DNA of 64,000 bases from an uncultured Dorea sp. (GCA_947652615.1 CANTDX010000004.1:61658-125657); one strand, 5' to 3'; counted from the stretch's first letter, positions 36,804 through 45,478 are shown. The notes: generated by a model not told the origin, from the letters alone. Program-made: numbers and translations.

Positions 36804-36812
36804 ATTATATCA
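36804..36812 (-). promoter_or_regulatory. Extended -10 promoter of the hemerythrin/receiver gene
   Basis: Minus strand TGATATAAT (TG-N-TATAAT), about 95 bases before the ATG at 36709. No clear -35 box. The intergenic 36710-36850 otherwise holds no gene and no obvious terminator for cbiK. Confidence 0.5.
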
Positions 36813-36850
36813 CATATGCGTGAAAAAAGATATGAAAGAAACTTCAATTT

Positions 36851-38485
36851 TTATTTACTTTTTGTTTCCAAAGATACTCGCACCTTATGGTCATACCACT
36901 TCCCTTTCGTTCCGATCAAAGCCAGGTCAAATTCCTCGTTCAGCGCCGGAACAGGCACATCGAAGCCATAGACCTCATCCGTCATGCCGTCGTCGTAGGT
37001 AACCGTATCTTCTGTCGGATGGAGCATACCTGCCCCATCCTCTTTGGCGTCCTTAGCAAGACCGGGATAGAGATTGACAATATTCTTGGAAGCCAGGGAT
37101 ATATGTATCGTCATCACTCCGTCCTCTACCGTCAATGTCCCCATACCGTCACAGGCCTCGCTTACATGGAACATTCCGCTGTCCGTGTGAAACTCTGCCG
37201 TATATGTTCCGTCCTCAGGCACGGCGCCTTTCTCTTCCTCCAAAGAAGCCTGCGTCTCCTCTGATGTGCTCTGGTTCTGTAGTCCCATAACCTCCTTGGT
37301 ATGCTGCACATAGAGCTTCTGGATCGCCTCGATAGAGCCAAGGCCGTGAATCTGCGCTTCTACACTATCAAACTTACCGGATGCGTTGAAGACACTCATC
37401 CAGGAGTCCTCATCCTCCCCTGCCATATCATTATTGGCATGGTCTCCGGCAACCACCATCAGCGGACGAAGGATCACTTTCTTATAGCCGTCCTCTGCGA
37501 CAGCCTCCATAACAGACTCACAGGCGGTCTCCTCCGGATCCCCCTCAACGGTGCCGATATATACATTGTCATACCCAAGCTTCTCCGTCTGGGACTGCAT
37601 CTGGCTGTAAGTAACCTTCGCGGTGTGATAAGTACCATGCCCCAGGAATACGAACGCGGCGCCGTCCGCCTTCGTCGCTTCCAGGCTGTCATAGCCTGCA
37701 TCCTTCACCGCCTCATCCGTCAGCGCGACAGCCACGGCTTCCTTGTCGGCATTGATGACAGACGCATCCGCCCCCACCTCGCCAAGCAGCGGCTCCGCAA
37801 CCTTCACCGTCCCGAACTGGTCCTGATGCGCTTCAACTGCCTTCACCAGCTCGTCATACTCCGCGCCGTGCATCAGATGGGTGGGCTGTACCACCAGATT
37901 CCTGACCTTGTTCGCCTCCGCACGCTCCAATGCCTGCTCCATATTGTCAATGACCTCTCCGTCCCGCGCCTGCACATGATTAATGATGATCTGGGAGGTA
38001 AATGCCCTCCTCACAGACCAGTCCGGGTTCGCCGCCTGTATGGCGTCCTCGATCCCTTTGATGTCCTCCGCCCGGCTGTCATTGAAGGAAGTGCCGAAAC
38101 TTACCACCAAGATCTCATTCTCCCCGATCTCATCCTGGTTAAGCGGATCATCCTTCGACGCATCCCCGGTATCCCTGCCGAAATACTCCGGGTCCGCATT
38201 CTCTCCCTCTACCAGCTCCTTCTGGGCCTCTGTCAGCGCATCCCACGCTTCCCTTGCTTCCTTACATTGTTCATCTGTCATATCCGTTCTCTCCTGTACA
38301 TAGATTGCATCAATCAACGCCGCTGCCTTGTCGGCCGCCTCCTGGTCTGTCTCCTGATCTGAGGCCTCCTGGTCTGCCTCTGTCTGCGTATCCGCCTGCT
38401 CATTCGCTCCACCGGAACACCCCGTCAATACGGCGGCATTCATCATAACGCCTGCCAGTATAATTGCAGCTATTTTTCTCTTCAT
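36851..38485 (-). CDS. cbiK: Exported sirohydrochlorin cobaltochelatase (CbiK) lipoprotein with NEAT-like C-terminal domain
   Basis: Inserts cobalt into sirohydrochlorin. A lipoprotein signal comes first (IAAIILAGVMMNAAVLTGC; lipobox LTGC at residues 20-23), then an Asp/Glu/Gln-rich linker. Residues 124-400 are CbiK: ILVVSFGTSFNDSR, VVQPTHLMHGAEYD (candidate catalytic His203/206), FLGHGTYHTAK and PLMVVAGDHANNDMAG. Residues 424-540 form a further domain (DGTYTAEFHTDSGMFHV; VEDGVMTIHISLASKN; VYGFDVPVPALNEEF; KWYDHKV) with the same layout as in the 41521-42084 protein and the BtuF N-terminus. Export outside the membrane is unusual for a pathway whose substrate is made inside; Desulfovibrio has a periplasmic CbiK-P, a known precedent. 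Last gene of the cobalamin run. Confidence 0.93.
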   Translation of the reverse strand: MKRKIAAIILAGVMMNAAVLTGCSGGANEQADTQTEADQEASDQETDQEAADKAAALIDAIYVQERTDMTDEQCKEAREAWDALTEAQKELVEGENADPEYFGRDTGDASKDDPLNQDEIGENEILVVSFGTSFNDSRAEDIKGIEDAIQAANPDWSVRRAFTSQIIINHVQARDGEVIDNMEQALERAEANKVRNLVVQPTHLMHGAEYDELVKAVEAHQDQFGTVKVAEPLLGEVGADASVINADKEAVAVALTDEAVKDAGYDSLEATKADGAAFVFLGHGTYHTAKVTYSQMQSQTEKLGYDNVYIGTVEGDPEETACESVMEAVAEDGYKKVILRPLMVVAGDHANNDMAGEDEDSWMSVFNASGKFDSVEAQIHGLGSIEAIQKLYVQHTKEVMGLQNQSTSEETQASLEEEKGAVPEDGTYTAEFHTDSGMFHVSEACDGMGTLTVEDGVMTIHISLASKNIVNLYPGLAKDAKEDGAGMLHPTEDTVTYDDGMTDEVYGFDVPVPALNEEFDLALIGTKGKWYDHKVRVSLETKSK

Positions 38486-40002
38486 CTGTCAACCCCTCTT
38501 CCCATACATTGCCGTACCAATTCCTCCACGGTAGCATTACAGGCCGTCACCGTCTTCATACCCGCCGCCTTCGCCGCCTCCGCGGTCTTCTCTCCGATAC
38601 ACACCGCCGTCACCGTATCATAGGCGAATTCTCCTAATAACCGGCAGAATCCCTCCACAGTGGAACTGCTGGTGAATATCACTTTTGTCACACTTCCGTC
38701 TTCCATAAATGACCGCAGACGTTCTTCCTGCTCTTCTGCGAATATCGTATCATAGATACTCAGGTCCGTATACGAAAGCGCCTGGTTCTTCCCGATCTCC
38801 TCAAGGATCTCCTTCCCTCCGATCGAGGACCTTGCAAGCAGGATCCTCGTACCGTCCGAAAGGCTCTCCGAAAGGAGCCTGCCAAGAGATGCCCCGTCAT
38901 ACTGCCCGGGCATGTAATCTGCCCGGATCCCTCGGATCTTAAGCGCATCGGCCGTTCCCTGCCCGATCGCGGCGAATCTCATATGCGATATGCTCCGGAC
39001 ATCCATCCCCATCTCAAACAGGATCTCAAAGAACCGCTCCACTCCGTAAGCCGAGGTAAATACCAACACCTGGTAGGCAGGAAGCCTGGTCAATTCCTTC
39101 TCGATCATCTGAACACGCACTTCATCGGCGATAGGAACTGTCCGGATAACCGGAACCGTGAGCACCTCCGCTCCCAGCTCTCTTAATTGCTCCTGTAATC
39201 TGGTGCCGCGCTTAGGCGGACGGGTTACAAGAATACGCTCTCCGGATAAGGGAAGCTTCTCATGCCATGCGAACGGATCCGCAAGACTGCATACCTCGCC
39301 CACAACGACGACAGCAGGGGGACTGATCTGCTGCTTCCTTGCTTCCCTGGCCAGCGTCCCCACCGCCGCCGTAAGTCTCTTTTGTCCTGCAGTTGTCCCT
39401 TGCTGCAGGATCGCCGCAGGCATGGCTTCATCCATTCCGGCGCTTAAAAGGCCGTCCATGAGATCCTTAAGCGCCCCCACACCCATCAGGAACACCAGCG
39501 TCCCCTTCGTCCGGACCAGCGCGTCATAATCGATCTTCGCATCCTCCCCTGCCCGGCGGTGTCCTGTAATGATGTGCACACTGGACACATAATCCCTGTG
39601 GGTGACCGGAATCCCGTTATAAGCCGGAACCGCAACGCAGGATGATACTCCCGGCACGACCTCGAAGGGTATCCCTTCCGCACACAGTGCTTCTATCTCT
39701 TCACCGCCCCTTCCGAACAGAAACGGATCGCCGCCCTTTAAGCGGACCACCTGCTTCCCAAGCTTCGCCTCTCTTACCAGGATCCGATTGATCTGTGATT
39801 GGGGAACCGCATGATGGCCGGCAGCCTTCCCCACATCGATCAGCTCCTTATCCGCCGGCAGCATGGACAGGATCTCTTTGCCGATCAGCCTGTCATATAC
39901 GATACAGTCTCCCGTCTCCAGGAGTCTCCTGGCTTTCACGGTCAGAAGCTCCGACGAACCCGGCCCTGCCCCGGTAATCCATACCTTTCCTGTCTGACTC
40001 AT
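38482..40002 (-). CDS. cobA-hemD: Fused uroporphyrinogen-III C-methyltransferase / uroporphyrinogen-III synthase
   Basis: A 506-aa bifunctional enzyme. Residues 1-245 are the SUMT (CobA/CysG-A): VWITGAGPGSSELLTVKA, YDRLIGKEILS, RLKGGDPFLFGRGGEE, PGVSSCVAVPAYNGIPVTHR and SVHIITGHRR. After a short linker, residues 260-505 are HemD: RILVTRPPKRGTRLQEQL and VLVFTSAYGVERFFE. It makes precursor-2 from hydroxymethylbilane together with the HemC upstream; the fused form is known in Firmicutes. Start ATG at 40002 after GGGAGGTGG overlaps the hemC stop (ATGA). The C-terminus overlaps cbiK by four bases. Confidence 0.95.
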   Translation of the reverse strand: MSQTGKVWITGAGPGSSELLTVKARRLLETGDCIVYDRLIGKEILSMLPADKELIDVGKAAGHHAVPQSQINRILVREAKLGKQVVRLKGGDPFLFGRGGEEIEALCAEGIPFEVVPGVSSCVAVPAYNGIPVTHRDYVSSVHIITGHRRAGEDAKIDYDALVRTKGTLVFLMGVGALKDLMDGLLSAGMDEAMPAAILQQGTTAGQKRLTAAVGTLAREARKQQISPPAVVVVGEVCSLADPFAWHEKLPLSGERILVTRPPKRGTRLQEQLRELGAEVLTVPVIRTVPIADEVRVQMIEKELTRLPAYQVLVFTSAYGVERFFEILFEMGMDVRSISHMRFAAIGQGTADALKIRGIRADYMPGQYDGASLGRLLSESLSDGTRILLARSSIGGKEILEEIGKNQALSYTDLSIYDTIFAEEQEERLRSFMEDGSVTKVIFTSSSTVEGFCRLLGEFAYDTVTAVCIGEKTAEAAKAAGMKTVTACNATVEELVRQCMGRGVDR

Positions 40003-40913
40003 ATTACCACCTCCCTGACACACACCGCAGACGGACCGCCGTCCTTAAGTTCCTTCGCAAGCCTCCTGCCCAGTTCCTCCGCCCTGCTTCGCTCTCCCGT
40101 CATACACATCCTGCGGACAGCCTTCGCCGTCTCGTCATAATATAAGCCCTGCACCTTCATCCATCTCTCATCTATGATCTCTGCGTACACGCCTGCCGGC
40201 AGGGAGCAGCCGCCGCTTAGATACGTCATAAAGGCCCGCTCGCACCGCGCGCAGAGCCCGGCTTCCGGATCGAAATACCCTTTGAGGTAATCATACGCTT
40301 CTCCCGCGCGTCCCTGAATCCCAAGGATCCCCTGCCCGGCGGCAGGCAGCATTTCCTCCACCGAGAAATATCTGCTGATGCGCTCTGTAAGCCCAAGCCT
40401 TTTTAACCCCGCCGCGGCAAGGACGAGTGCGCCGTACTCCCCACGGTCCAGTTTCTCAAGCCTTGTGAGGACGTTGCCCCGCACGGTTCTGATCTGTGCT
40501 TGCGGATACAGCAGTCTTAGCTGCAGGATCCTTCGGTTGCTGGAACACCCGATCAGACCGCGCAAGTCATATTCTCCGGCTCCTCTTGGCAGTACCAGGA
40601 CATCCCTTGCGTCCTCTCTGGCAGAATATCCGATGATGGGAAGCTCCTCCGGGATCTCCATGGGCATATCCTTGAGAGAATGTACGGACAGGTCCGTCTG
40701 CCCCGCAAGAAGCGCATGGTCTAATTCCTTGACAAATAAGCCCTTCTGCCCGATCTCATCTAACTTCTTATTAAGAATCTGATCCCCGGTCGTCACAAGC
40801 CCGACCAGTTCCGTTTCATACCCTTCACAATTCTTCCGAATATATTCCGCCACAAGCTCCGCCTGGATACACGCAAGCCTGCTCTTCCTTGTTCCAATCC
40901 TGATCTTTCTCAT
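39999..40913 (-). CDS. hemC: Hydroxymethylbilane synthase (porphobilinogen deaminase)
   Basis: Joins four porphobilinogens into hydroxymethylbilane. 304 aa, starting MRKIRIGTRKSRLACIQAEL, with LVGLVTTGDQI, VHSLKDMPMEIPEELP, and RGNVLTRLEKLDRGEYGALV. The dipyrromethane-cofactor Cys is in SGGCSLPAGVYA near residue 240. The start at 40913 is chosen because the family begins here and AAGGATG precedes it; the open frame running 91 codons further upstream is not conserved protein. Its place in the cobalamin run gives a dedicated uroporphyrinogen supply. Confidence 0.95.
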   Translation of the reverse strand: MRKIRIGTRKSRLACIQAELVAEYIRKNCEGYETELVGLVTTGDQILNKKLDEIGQKGLFVKELDHALLAGQTDLSVHSLKDMPMEIPEELPIIGYSAREDARDVLVLPRGAGEYDLRGLIGCSSNRRILQLRLLYPQAQIRTVRGNVLTRLEKLDRGEYGALVLAAAGLKRLGLTERISRYFSVEEMLPAAGQGILGIQGRAGEAYDYLKGYFDPEAGLCARCERAFMTYLSGGCSLPAGVYAEIIDERWMKVQGLYYDETAKAVRRMCMTGERSRAEELGRRLAKELKDGGPSAVCVREVVI

Positions 40914-40936
40914 ATTACATCCTTCTTCGTCAATTC

Positions 40937-41524
40937 TTATCCGTACAGCGACTCCCTGACTGCGCCGCGAAGCCGCGAAGCCGCGCCTACCGCCGCCGCG
41001 CACAGGATGAAATCCGGCCCCACAGTCAGCAGGAATCCATTCACCAGCAGGATCTTCCATGTGACCTCCTGGAAGATCAGAAACCGGCAGACGATAAAAT
41101 AATACGCCATCCCGATCCCATAATATACCAGCAATCCGGCAGCAGAGATCAGGAGCAGCTTCCCAAACCGCAGCGCTTGGAAGCATTCACACATCCACGC
41201 CATCAGATATGCCGAAGCCGCGAAGCCCAGCAGATAGCCGAAACCAGGCCGCAGCAGATAGGACGGCCCGCCGCCCGAAGCGAATACCGGCACTCCCGCC
41301 AGGCCGATCAGCAGATACACCCCCACACTGACTCCCGCAAGCCGCTTATTCAGCATCAGTCCCGCAAGCAGCACGAAGAACCACTGCAGGGTAAAATGCA
41401 TCGGGACCGGCTCTGTCGGCAGCGTGATCTTGATAAACGCCCCCACTGCGATCAACGCCGCGAACAAGCCTCCCGCCGTCAACTCCCGGATTGTTAAAAA
41501 CTGTTTCTCGCTCTTTATACTCAT
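40937..41524 (-). CDS. bioY: BioY-family biotin transporter substrate-binding (S) component
   Basis: A 195-aa membrane protein with about six hydrophobic segments. The BioY signature is LLIGLAGVPVFASGGGPSYL then RPGFGYLLGFAASAYL; before it ELTAGGLFAALIAVGAFIKI is also typical. BioY is the S component of a biotin ECF importer and needs shared EcfT/A energy subunits encoded elsewhere. Its presence inside a cobalamin operon is unexpected. It overlaps the stop of the upstream surface protein as ATGA. Confidence 0.9.
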   Translation of the reverse strand: MSIKSEKQFLTIRELTAGGLFAALIAVGAFIKITLPTEPVPMHFTLQWFFVLLAGLMLNKRLAGVSVGVYLLIGLAGVPVFASGGGPSYLLRPGFGYLLGFAASAYLMAWMCECFQALRFGKLLLISAAGLLVYYGIGMAYYFIVCRFLIFQEVTWKILLVNGFLLTVGPDFILCAAAVGAASRLRGAVRESLYG

Positions 41525-42084
41525 CTCTTCGCTCCCAGGTAATCATTCCTTCTCTTCTTGTTTGCAAAATAATTCAGTATCCCGCCCGCTATGATGATAA
41601 CGGCCGCCATGATCAGCACACGCCTGGCTCCTTCCCTTGGAAGGGTGCTCTCGCTTCCCACAGAATCCGAATAGAAGTGAAGCGTATATGCAATCTCGTG
41701 GGGCGCTCCCATCGCCAGCGTATCCGCAATGACCGGCATCTCCTCATCGAATGCCAGCACCGGAATCCGAAAAGCAGAATTCCCCCCATCGGTGCTTAAG
41801 TTGTCATAGGTCACACCATCCACCACCATATAATCATAGTTGGGGCTGCTCCACCGGATCTCGGCCAAATACATTCCATTCTCCACGATCAGCAGCGTCG
41901 GCGATTCCACGCCCGCCTTCCCGCTCCCTCCCGACAAGACCACATCCACCGCATATCTCCCGTCCGCTAATCCGCCCTTTGCCGAATCGGCCGCCGCCAA
42001 GTCTCTGCAGCCTGCCGCACTTGCCGCCGCACTGATCACAGCTAACAGGAACAGGATTCCCGCCAAATTCATGATACGCTTCAT
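41521..42084 (-). CDS. Small membrane-anchored surface protein with NEAT-like domain
   Basis: A 187-aa exported protein: signal segment (GILFLLAVISAAASAAGC, with possible lipobox-like Cys), then one domain of about 115 residues (LADGRYAVDVVLSGGSGKAG; LLIVENGMYLAEIRWSSPNYDY; AFRIPVLAFDEEMPVIADT; GAPHEIAYTLHF), and a C-terminal membrane helix (RRVLIMAAVIIIAGGILNYF) with a basic tail. The domain resembles the one at the CbiK C-terminus and BtuF N-terminus, with a NEAT-like strand order and S-x-N-Y/S-Y element. Probably binds a tetrapyrrole, metal or corrinoid, not proven. Start ATG at 42084 after AGAGGTGAGAGG. It lies between the ABC-2 permease and bioY. Confidence 0.75.
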   Translation of the reverse strand: MKRIMNLAGILFLLAVISAAASAAGCRDLAAADSAKGGLADGRYAVDVVLSGGSGKAGVESPTLLIVENGMYLAEIRWSSPNYDYMVVDGVTYDNLSTDGGNSAFRIPVLAFDEEMPVIADTLAMGAPHEIAYTLHFYSDSVGSESTLPREGARRVLIMAAVIIIAGGILNYFANKKRRNDYLGAKR

Positions 42085-42110
42085 AAACCTCTCACCTCTT
42101 TCGCCGCCTC

Positions 42111-42842
42111 TCATAAATTCTTCTTCCTGTACAGATACCAGAACGCCGCCCCTGCCAGCACCGCAAGATAAACCGCCAAAACTCCGATCCCTGCGTAAGA
42201 GAACCCTTCTCCATTCGCAATCCCGCGGATCATGCTGCTCGCCTGAGAAAGCGGAAGGTATTGTATCACTTCCCGCAGGCCATGAGGTATGGAATCCGAC
42301 GTGAAAAAAGTATTGCACAGATATGCCATCGGCATGATCACATAATTGGAGAACCGCGGCACATCCGTATGATTTCTGGCATAGAACGACACCACCACCC
42401 CAAGAGTCGAGAACACGGCGCCGTTAAGGAACATAATCAGAAACGACCATCCGTTAAAACACAGACGGATCCCGATCGGGCTTACCAGCAGGATGATCAC
42501 ACATCCGGCATAGATCCCCCTTAAGCTTCCCCCGATGATCTGTCCTGCAACGAACTGCCACAGAGGCGTGGGAGAGATCATCACCTGGTCGAATGCCTTC
42601 TCATACAGACGTTGGACATTCAAGTTCTGCGCGATGGCATTGAAGCTCGCATTCATGGTCGTCAGTGCGACCACGCCGGGAATCAGAAAATGAAGATACG
42701 GCTGCCCATGGGAGATGGTCTGGATCCCCATGCCGAATACAAGGATGTACATCAGCGGCGCGATCATGGCCGCCAATGTGATCTTATAGAAATCCCTTCT
42801 GAATTCCACCCATTTTTCCCACAATACGGTTACAATTCCCAT
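42111..42842 (-). CDS. ABC-2 type transporter permease
   Basis: A 243-aa permease with six membrane segments and the ABC-2 signature (LIPGVVALTTMNASFNAIAQ near residue 50; then VSPIGIRLCFNGWSFLIMFL; PMAYLCNTFFTSDSIP and the final SYAGIGVLAVYLAVLAGAAF). It pairs with the ATPase at 42858-43700. Such pairs mostly export. In this operon the cargo could be a corrinoid precursor, siderophore-like cobalt carrier or the surface protein's ligand. Confidence 0.88.
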   Translation of the reverse strand: MGIVTVLWEKWVEFRRDFYKITLAAMIAPLMYILVFGMGIQTISHGQPYLHFLIPGVVALTTMNASFNAIAQNLNVQRLYEKAFDQVMISPTPLWQFVAGQIIGGSLRGIYAGCVIILLVSPIGIRLCFNGWSFLIMFLNGAVFSTLGVVVSFYARNHTDVPRFSNYVIMPMAYLCNTFFTSDSIPHGLREVIQYLPLSQASSMIRGIANGEGFSYAGIGVLAVYLAVLAGAAFWYLYRKKNL

Positions 42843-42857
42843 ACTCCTTGCCTCTTT

Positions 42858-43700
42858 CTACCGTTTCTCCAGATATTTTCCCGCCTTCTCCAGAAATACA
42901 TCTTCAAGAGTCGTATTTCTAAGGGACGCATCCTTCTTTAATCCCGTGAGATACCGGACCGCCTCATCCTGGGTCTTAAAAAAACGGCTGCACATATCCC
43001 CGTCCGTTTCCTGGTCCACCGCATAGCGCCCAAGCCTTCCGATCATCGCCCCAGGGGTATCGACCTCTTCGAGCCTTCCGCGGTCCATAAGCCCCACGCG
43101 GTCACATAAGCTCTCCGCCTCTTCCATGTAATGCGTGGTGAGAAGAATCGTCAGCCTGTTCCGGTTCAGCTTCTTAAGCAGGTTCCACATCTGCCGTCTC
43201 GCAAGCGCATCCATCCCTGCCGTCGGCTCATCCAGAAGCAGGATCTCCGGATTGGTCAGAAGCGCCCGGCATACCATCAGTTTGCGCTTCATGCCGCCTG
43301 AGAGCCTGCGCACCGTGCGTTTCCTGTAGTCTGTCAGATCACAGAACTCAAGCAGCTCGCGCGTCCGCTCTCTTCGTTCCTTCTTCGGCATAAAATACAG
43401 CCTGCCCTGATATTCCATGATCTCTTCGATGGTCATATCCTGACGCATGGAATACTCCTGGGTCACCACACTGAATTTGCGCTTCAGAGCCGTGTTCTTC
43501 CTGTCAAGCCTCTCGCCGTCGATGAGGATCTCCCCTTCTGTGGGCAGAAGGAGCGTAGACAGCATCCCTATGGTCGTGGACTTCCCGGCGCCGTTTGGCC
43601 CAAGGAGTCCGAAGAAGCCTCCCGTCTCGATGGTCAGGTTCAGGCCGTCCACGGCTGTAAAATCATGATATTTCTTCGTAAGATTCTTAATCTCGATCAT
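42858..43700 (-). CDS. ABC-2 type transporter ATP-binding protein
   Basis: A 280-aa ATPase: Walker A LLGPNGAGKSTTIGMLSTLL, signature RLSGGMKRKLMVCRALLT, Walker B ILLLDEPTAGMDALARRQ, and switch ILLTTHYMEEAESL. C-terminal 60 residues are the extra segment common in drug or polysaccharide exporters. Overlaps the end of cbiL by 14 bases. Confidence 0.92.
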   Translation of the reverse strand: MIEIKNLTKKYHDFTAVDGLNLTIETGGFFGLLGPNGAGKSTTIGMLSTLLLPTEGEILIDGERLDRKNTALKRKFSVVTQEYSMRQDMTIEEIMEYQGRLYFMPKKERRERTRELLEFCDLTDYRKRTVRRLSGGMKRKLMVCRALLTNPEILLLDEPTAGMDALARRQMWNLLKKLNRNRLTILLTTHYMEEAESLCDRVGLMDRGRLEEVDTPGAMIGRLGRYAVDQETDGDMCSRFFKTQDEAVRYLTGLKKDASLRNTTLEDVFLEKAGKYLEKR

Positions 43701-44385
43701 GTTCGTTCTCTTTCACCACTACGGTGGTATAATAGCTTGCCTCCTTGGGCATATCGTCCGATAAGCCATAGATACGTTCCCCAGGAAGGCCGCAGTTCTC
43801 TATGATGGCAGCGGTAACATTCTTCTCCCGAAGGGTCTGCTTCACATAAGGAAGCTTCGACGCCGCTTTCATGAGCACCTTGCTGCCCGGATAGGTAAGC
43901 GCTTCCTCGATATCATAAGTAGATGGAATGATATGAAGCTGTTCCGCACGGTCGGCAAGGCTGTCCGAAATCTTCGCCGCTGCCGCGCAGAACGACGGGA
44001 CTCCGCTTACGATCCGGGTCTCATACCCCCGTTCTCTTACAATCCGGTGTATATAGATATACGTGGAATAGATGGTCGGGTCTCCAAGCGTCAGGTACGC
44101 CACATCCCTGCCTGCGTCAAGCTGCTCTGTGATCTGGTCTGCCGCCGCCTTATAATTCTCGTCTAACACCCTCTTATCCTTGGTCATAGGCGTGGACAGA
44201 TTCAGACATTCCTTCCGATCTAAGTCCTTCACAATCCCCGACGCGATCCTGTAGCTCACCGCATGCTCCCGGCCCTTGGCAGGCACAGCGATCACCGGGC
44301 ATTTCACAATTGTCTCTACTGCAAGGTATGTCATCAGCCGGGGATCTCCCGGGCCGACTCCCACACCGTATAAGGTTCCTTTCAC
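43687..44385 (-). CDS. cbiL: Cobalt-precorrin-2 C20-methyltransferase CbiL
   Basis: A 232-aa SAM-dependent tetrapyrrole methylase: starts MKGTLYGVGVGPGDPRLMTY, with PAKGREHAVSYRIAS, YLTLGDPTIYSTYIYIHRI, RIVSGVPSFCAAAAKI and PLPYVKQTL-like LPYVKQTLREKN. The family's glycine-rich SAM-binding start and GDP loop are visible. It methylates C20 of cobalt-factor II. A GTG start (44385) after AAAGGATAAG. Twenty-eight base pairs from the preceding gene. Confidence 0.94.
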   Translation of the reverse strand: MKGTLYGVGVGPGDPRLMTYLAVETIVKCPVIAVPAKGREHAVSYRIASGIVKDLDRKECLNLSTPMTKDKRVLDENYKAAADQITEQLDAGRDVAYLTLGDPTIYSTYIYIHRIVRERGYETRIVSGVPSFCAAAAKISDSLADRAEQLHIIPSTYDIEEALTYPGSKVLMKAASKLPYVKQTLREKNVTAAIIENCGLPGERIYGLSDDMPKEASYYTTVVVKENEHDRD

Positions 44386-44413
44386 TTTATCTTATCCTTT
44401 CTTCCCTGTAATC

Positions 44414-45478
44414 CTATGATTCCATCATATACAGCAGTGCATTGCAGATACATGCCGCAATATTGCTCCCGCCTTTTCTCCCCCTCGCCACGATATAAGG
44501 GATATCCGGAAGTGTAAGAATCAGCTCTTTGGACTGTACGACATTCACGAACCCTACCGGGACCGCGATGATCGCTTCCGGCCGGATCCTCCCTTCCCGG
44601 ATCAGTTCATACAGCCGGATCAGCGCCGTAGGCGCATTCCCGATCGCGAAGATCAGCCGCTCATTACGCTTTGCCGCCTTCTCCATGCTTACGGCCGCAC
44701 GGGTGATTCCCCGCCGCTTCGCCTCCTGCGCCACATCCTCGTCGCTCATGAAGCAATGAACCTCTCCGCCGTACCGAAGAAGCCTGTTCTTATTGATCCC
44801 GGCCTTCGCCATCTGCGTATCCGTCACGATGGAGGCTCCGCCCCGGATCGCCTCCTGGATCCGCCCTGCCACATCTTCCGAGAACACCAGATTCCTGGCA
44901 TACTCGAAATCCGCACTGGTATGGATGCACCGCTTAACGATCGCTTCTGTTCCCGGGACAAGGGGGATATCCCCAAGCTCCTCCGTGATGATCGCAAAGC
45001 TCTTCTTCTCTATCTCCTCCGGCGGTATCTGACCCGGCAGCGTGTCCGCCCTCTCCGGCCTAAGCGGAATATTCTGCTGCTCTGCCGCCTGTCCTTCCTT
45101 CTTGATGGTCACGGCGATCCCGCACACCACCCGGTCAACCCGGCTGGCATCGGCGGCAAGCCTTCCGCAGATCCTTCCCACCGTCTCCCGGTACCTGCGC
45201 TCGAAGGGATCTGCGGGCACCAGCCCATAGCCGATCTCATCACAGATCACCACGATATCCGGATTGATCCCGGCAATCTCTGACAGCAGTTCCAGATATT
45301 CCTCCTCCTTCCCCGCTTCCATGACGCGGCGGATATACATTTCCAGATGGCTGATGCCGCCGCATGTCTTAAGCGCCTCGAAAGGGCAGTCACTACCGTC
45401 CGCCCAGGATATATCAGGATAAGTTCTCCTGGCATAATCAAGCTTCCCCTGAAAGGAGCCTCCTACGATCATCTTCAT
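44414..45478 (-). CDS. cbiC: CobU-like domain fused to precorrin-8X methylmutase (CbiC)
   Basis: A 354-aa fusion. Residues 1-130 resemble CobU: MIVGGSFQGKLDYA in the P-loop place, then ICDEIGYGLVPADPFERRYR and VCGIAVTIK. The loop has G-S-F-Q-G-K but no Ser or Thr after the Lys, so ATP/GTP hydrolysis may be lost. Residues 145-354 are CbiC: SFAIITEELGDIPLVPGTEA, RCIHTSADFEYARNL with the conserved His, GASIVTDTQMAKAGI, and AIIAVPVGFVNVVQSKELIL with RGRKGGSNIAACICNALLYM. CbiC moves the C11 methyl to C12 (cobyrinate formation). A complete CobU is next to it, with a four-base overlap (ATGA). Confidence 0.9.
   Translation of the reverse strand: MKMIVGGSFQGKLDYARRTYPDISWADGSDCPFEALKTCGGISHLEMYIRRVMEAGKEEEYLELLSEIAGINPDIVVICDEIGYGLVPADPFERRYRETVGRICGRLAADASRVDRVVCGIAVTIKKEGQAAEQQNIPLRPERADTLPGQIPPEEIEKKSFAIITEELGDIPLVPGTEAIVKRCIHTSADFEYARNLVFSEDVAGRIQEAIRGGASIVTDTQMAKAGINKNRLLRYGGEVHCFMSDEDVAQEAKRRGITRAAVSMEKAAKRNERLIFAIGNAPTALIRLYELIREGRIRPEAIIAVPVGFVNVVQSKELILTLPDIPYIVARGRKGGSNIAACICNALLYMMES

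Noticed and set aside
37301..38362. Long plus-strand open frame opposite cbiK (353 codons)
   Set aside because: It is the reverse-strand shadow of cbiK; low-complexity His/Arg/Leu composition, no ribosome site and no family match.
40914..41186. 91-codon extension of hemC
   Set aside because: Overlaps bioY in another frame; a good ribosome site and the conserved MRKIRIGTRKS start are at 40913.
42085..42318. Upstream extension of the 41521-42084 surface protein
   Set aside because: Would bury the signal peptide and overlaps the ABC permease in another frame.
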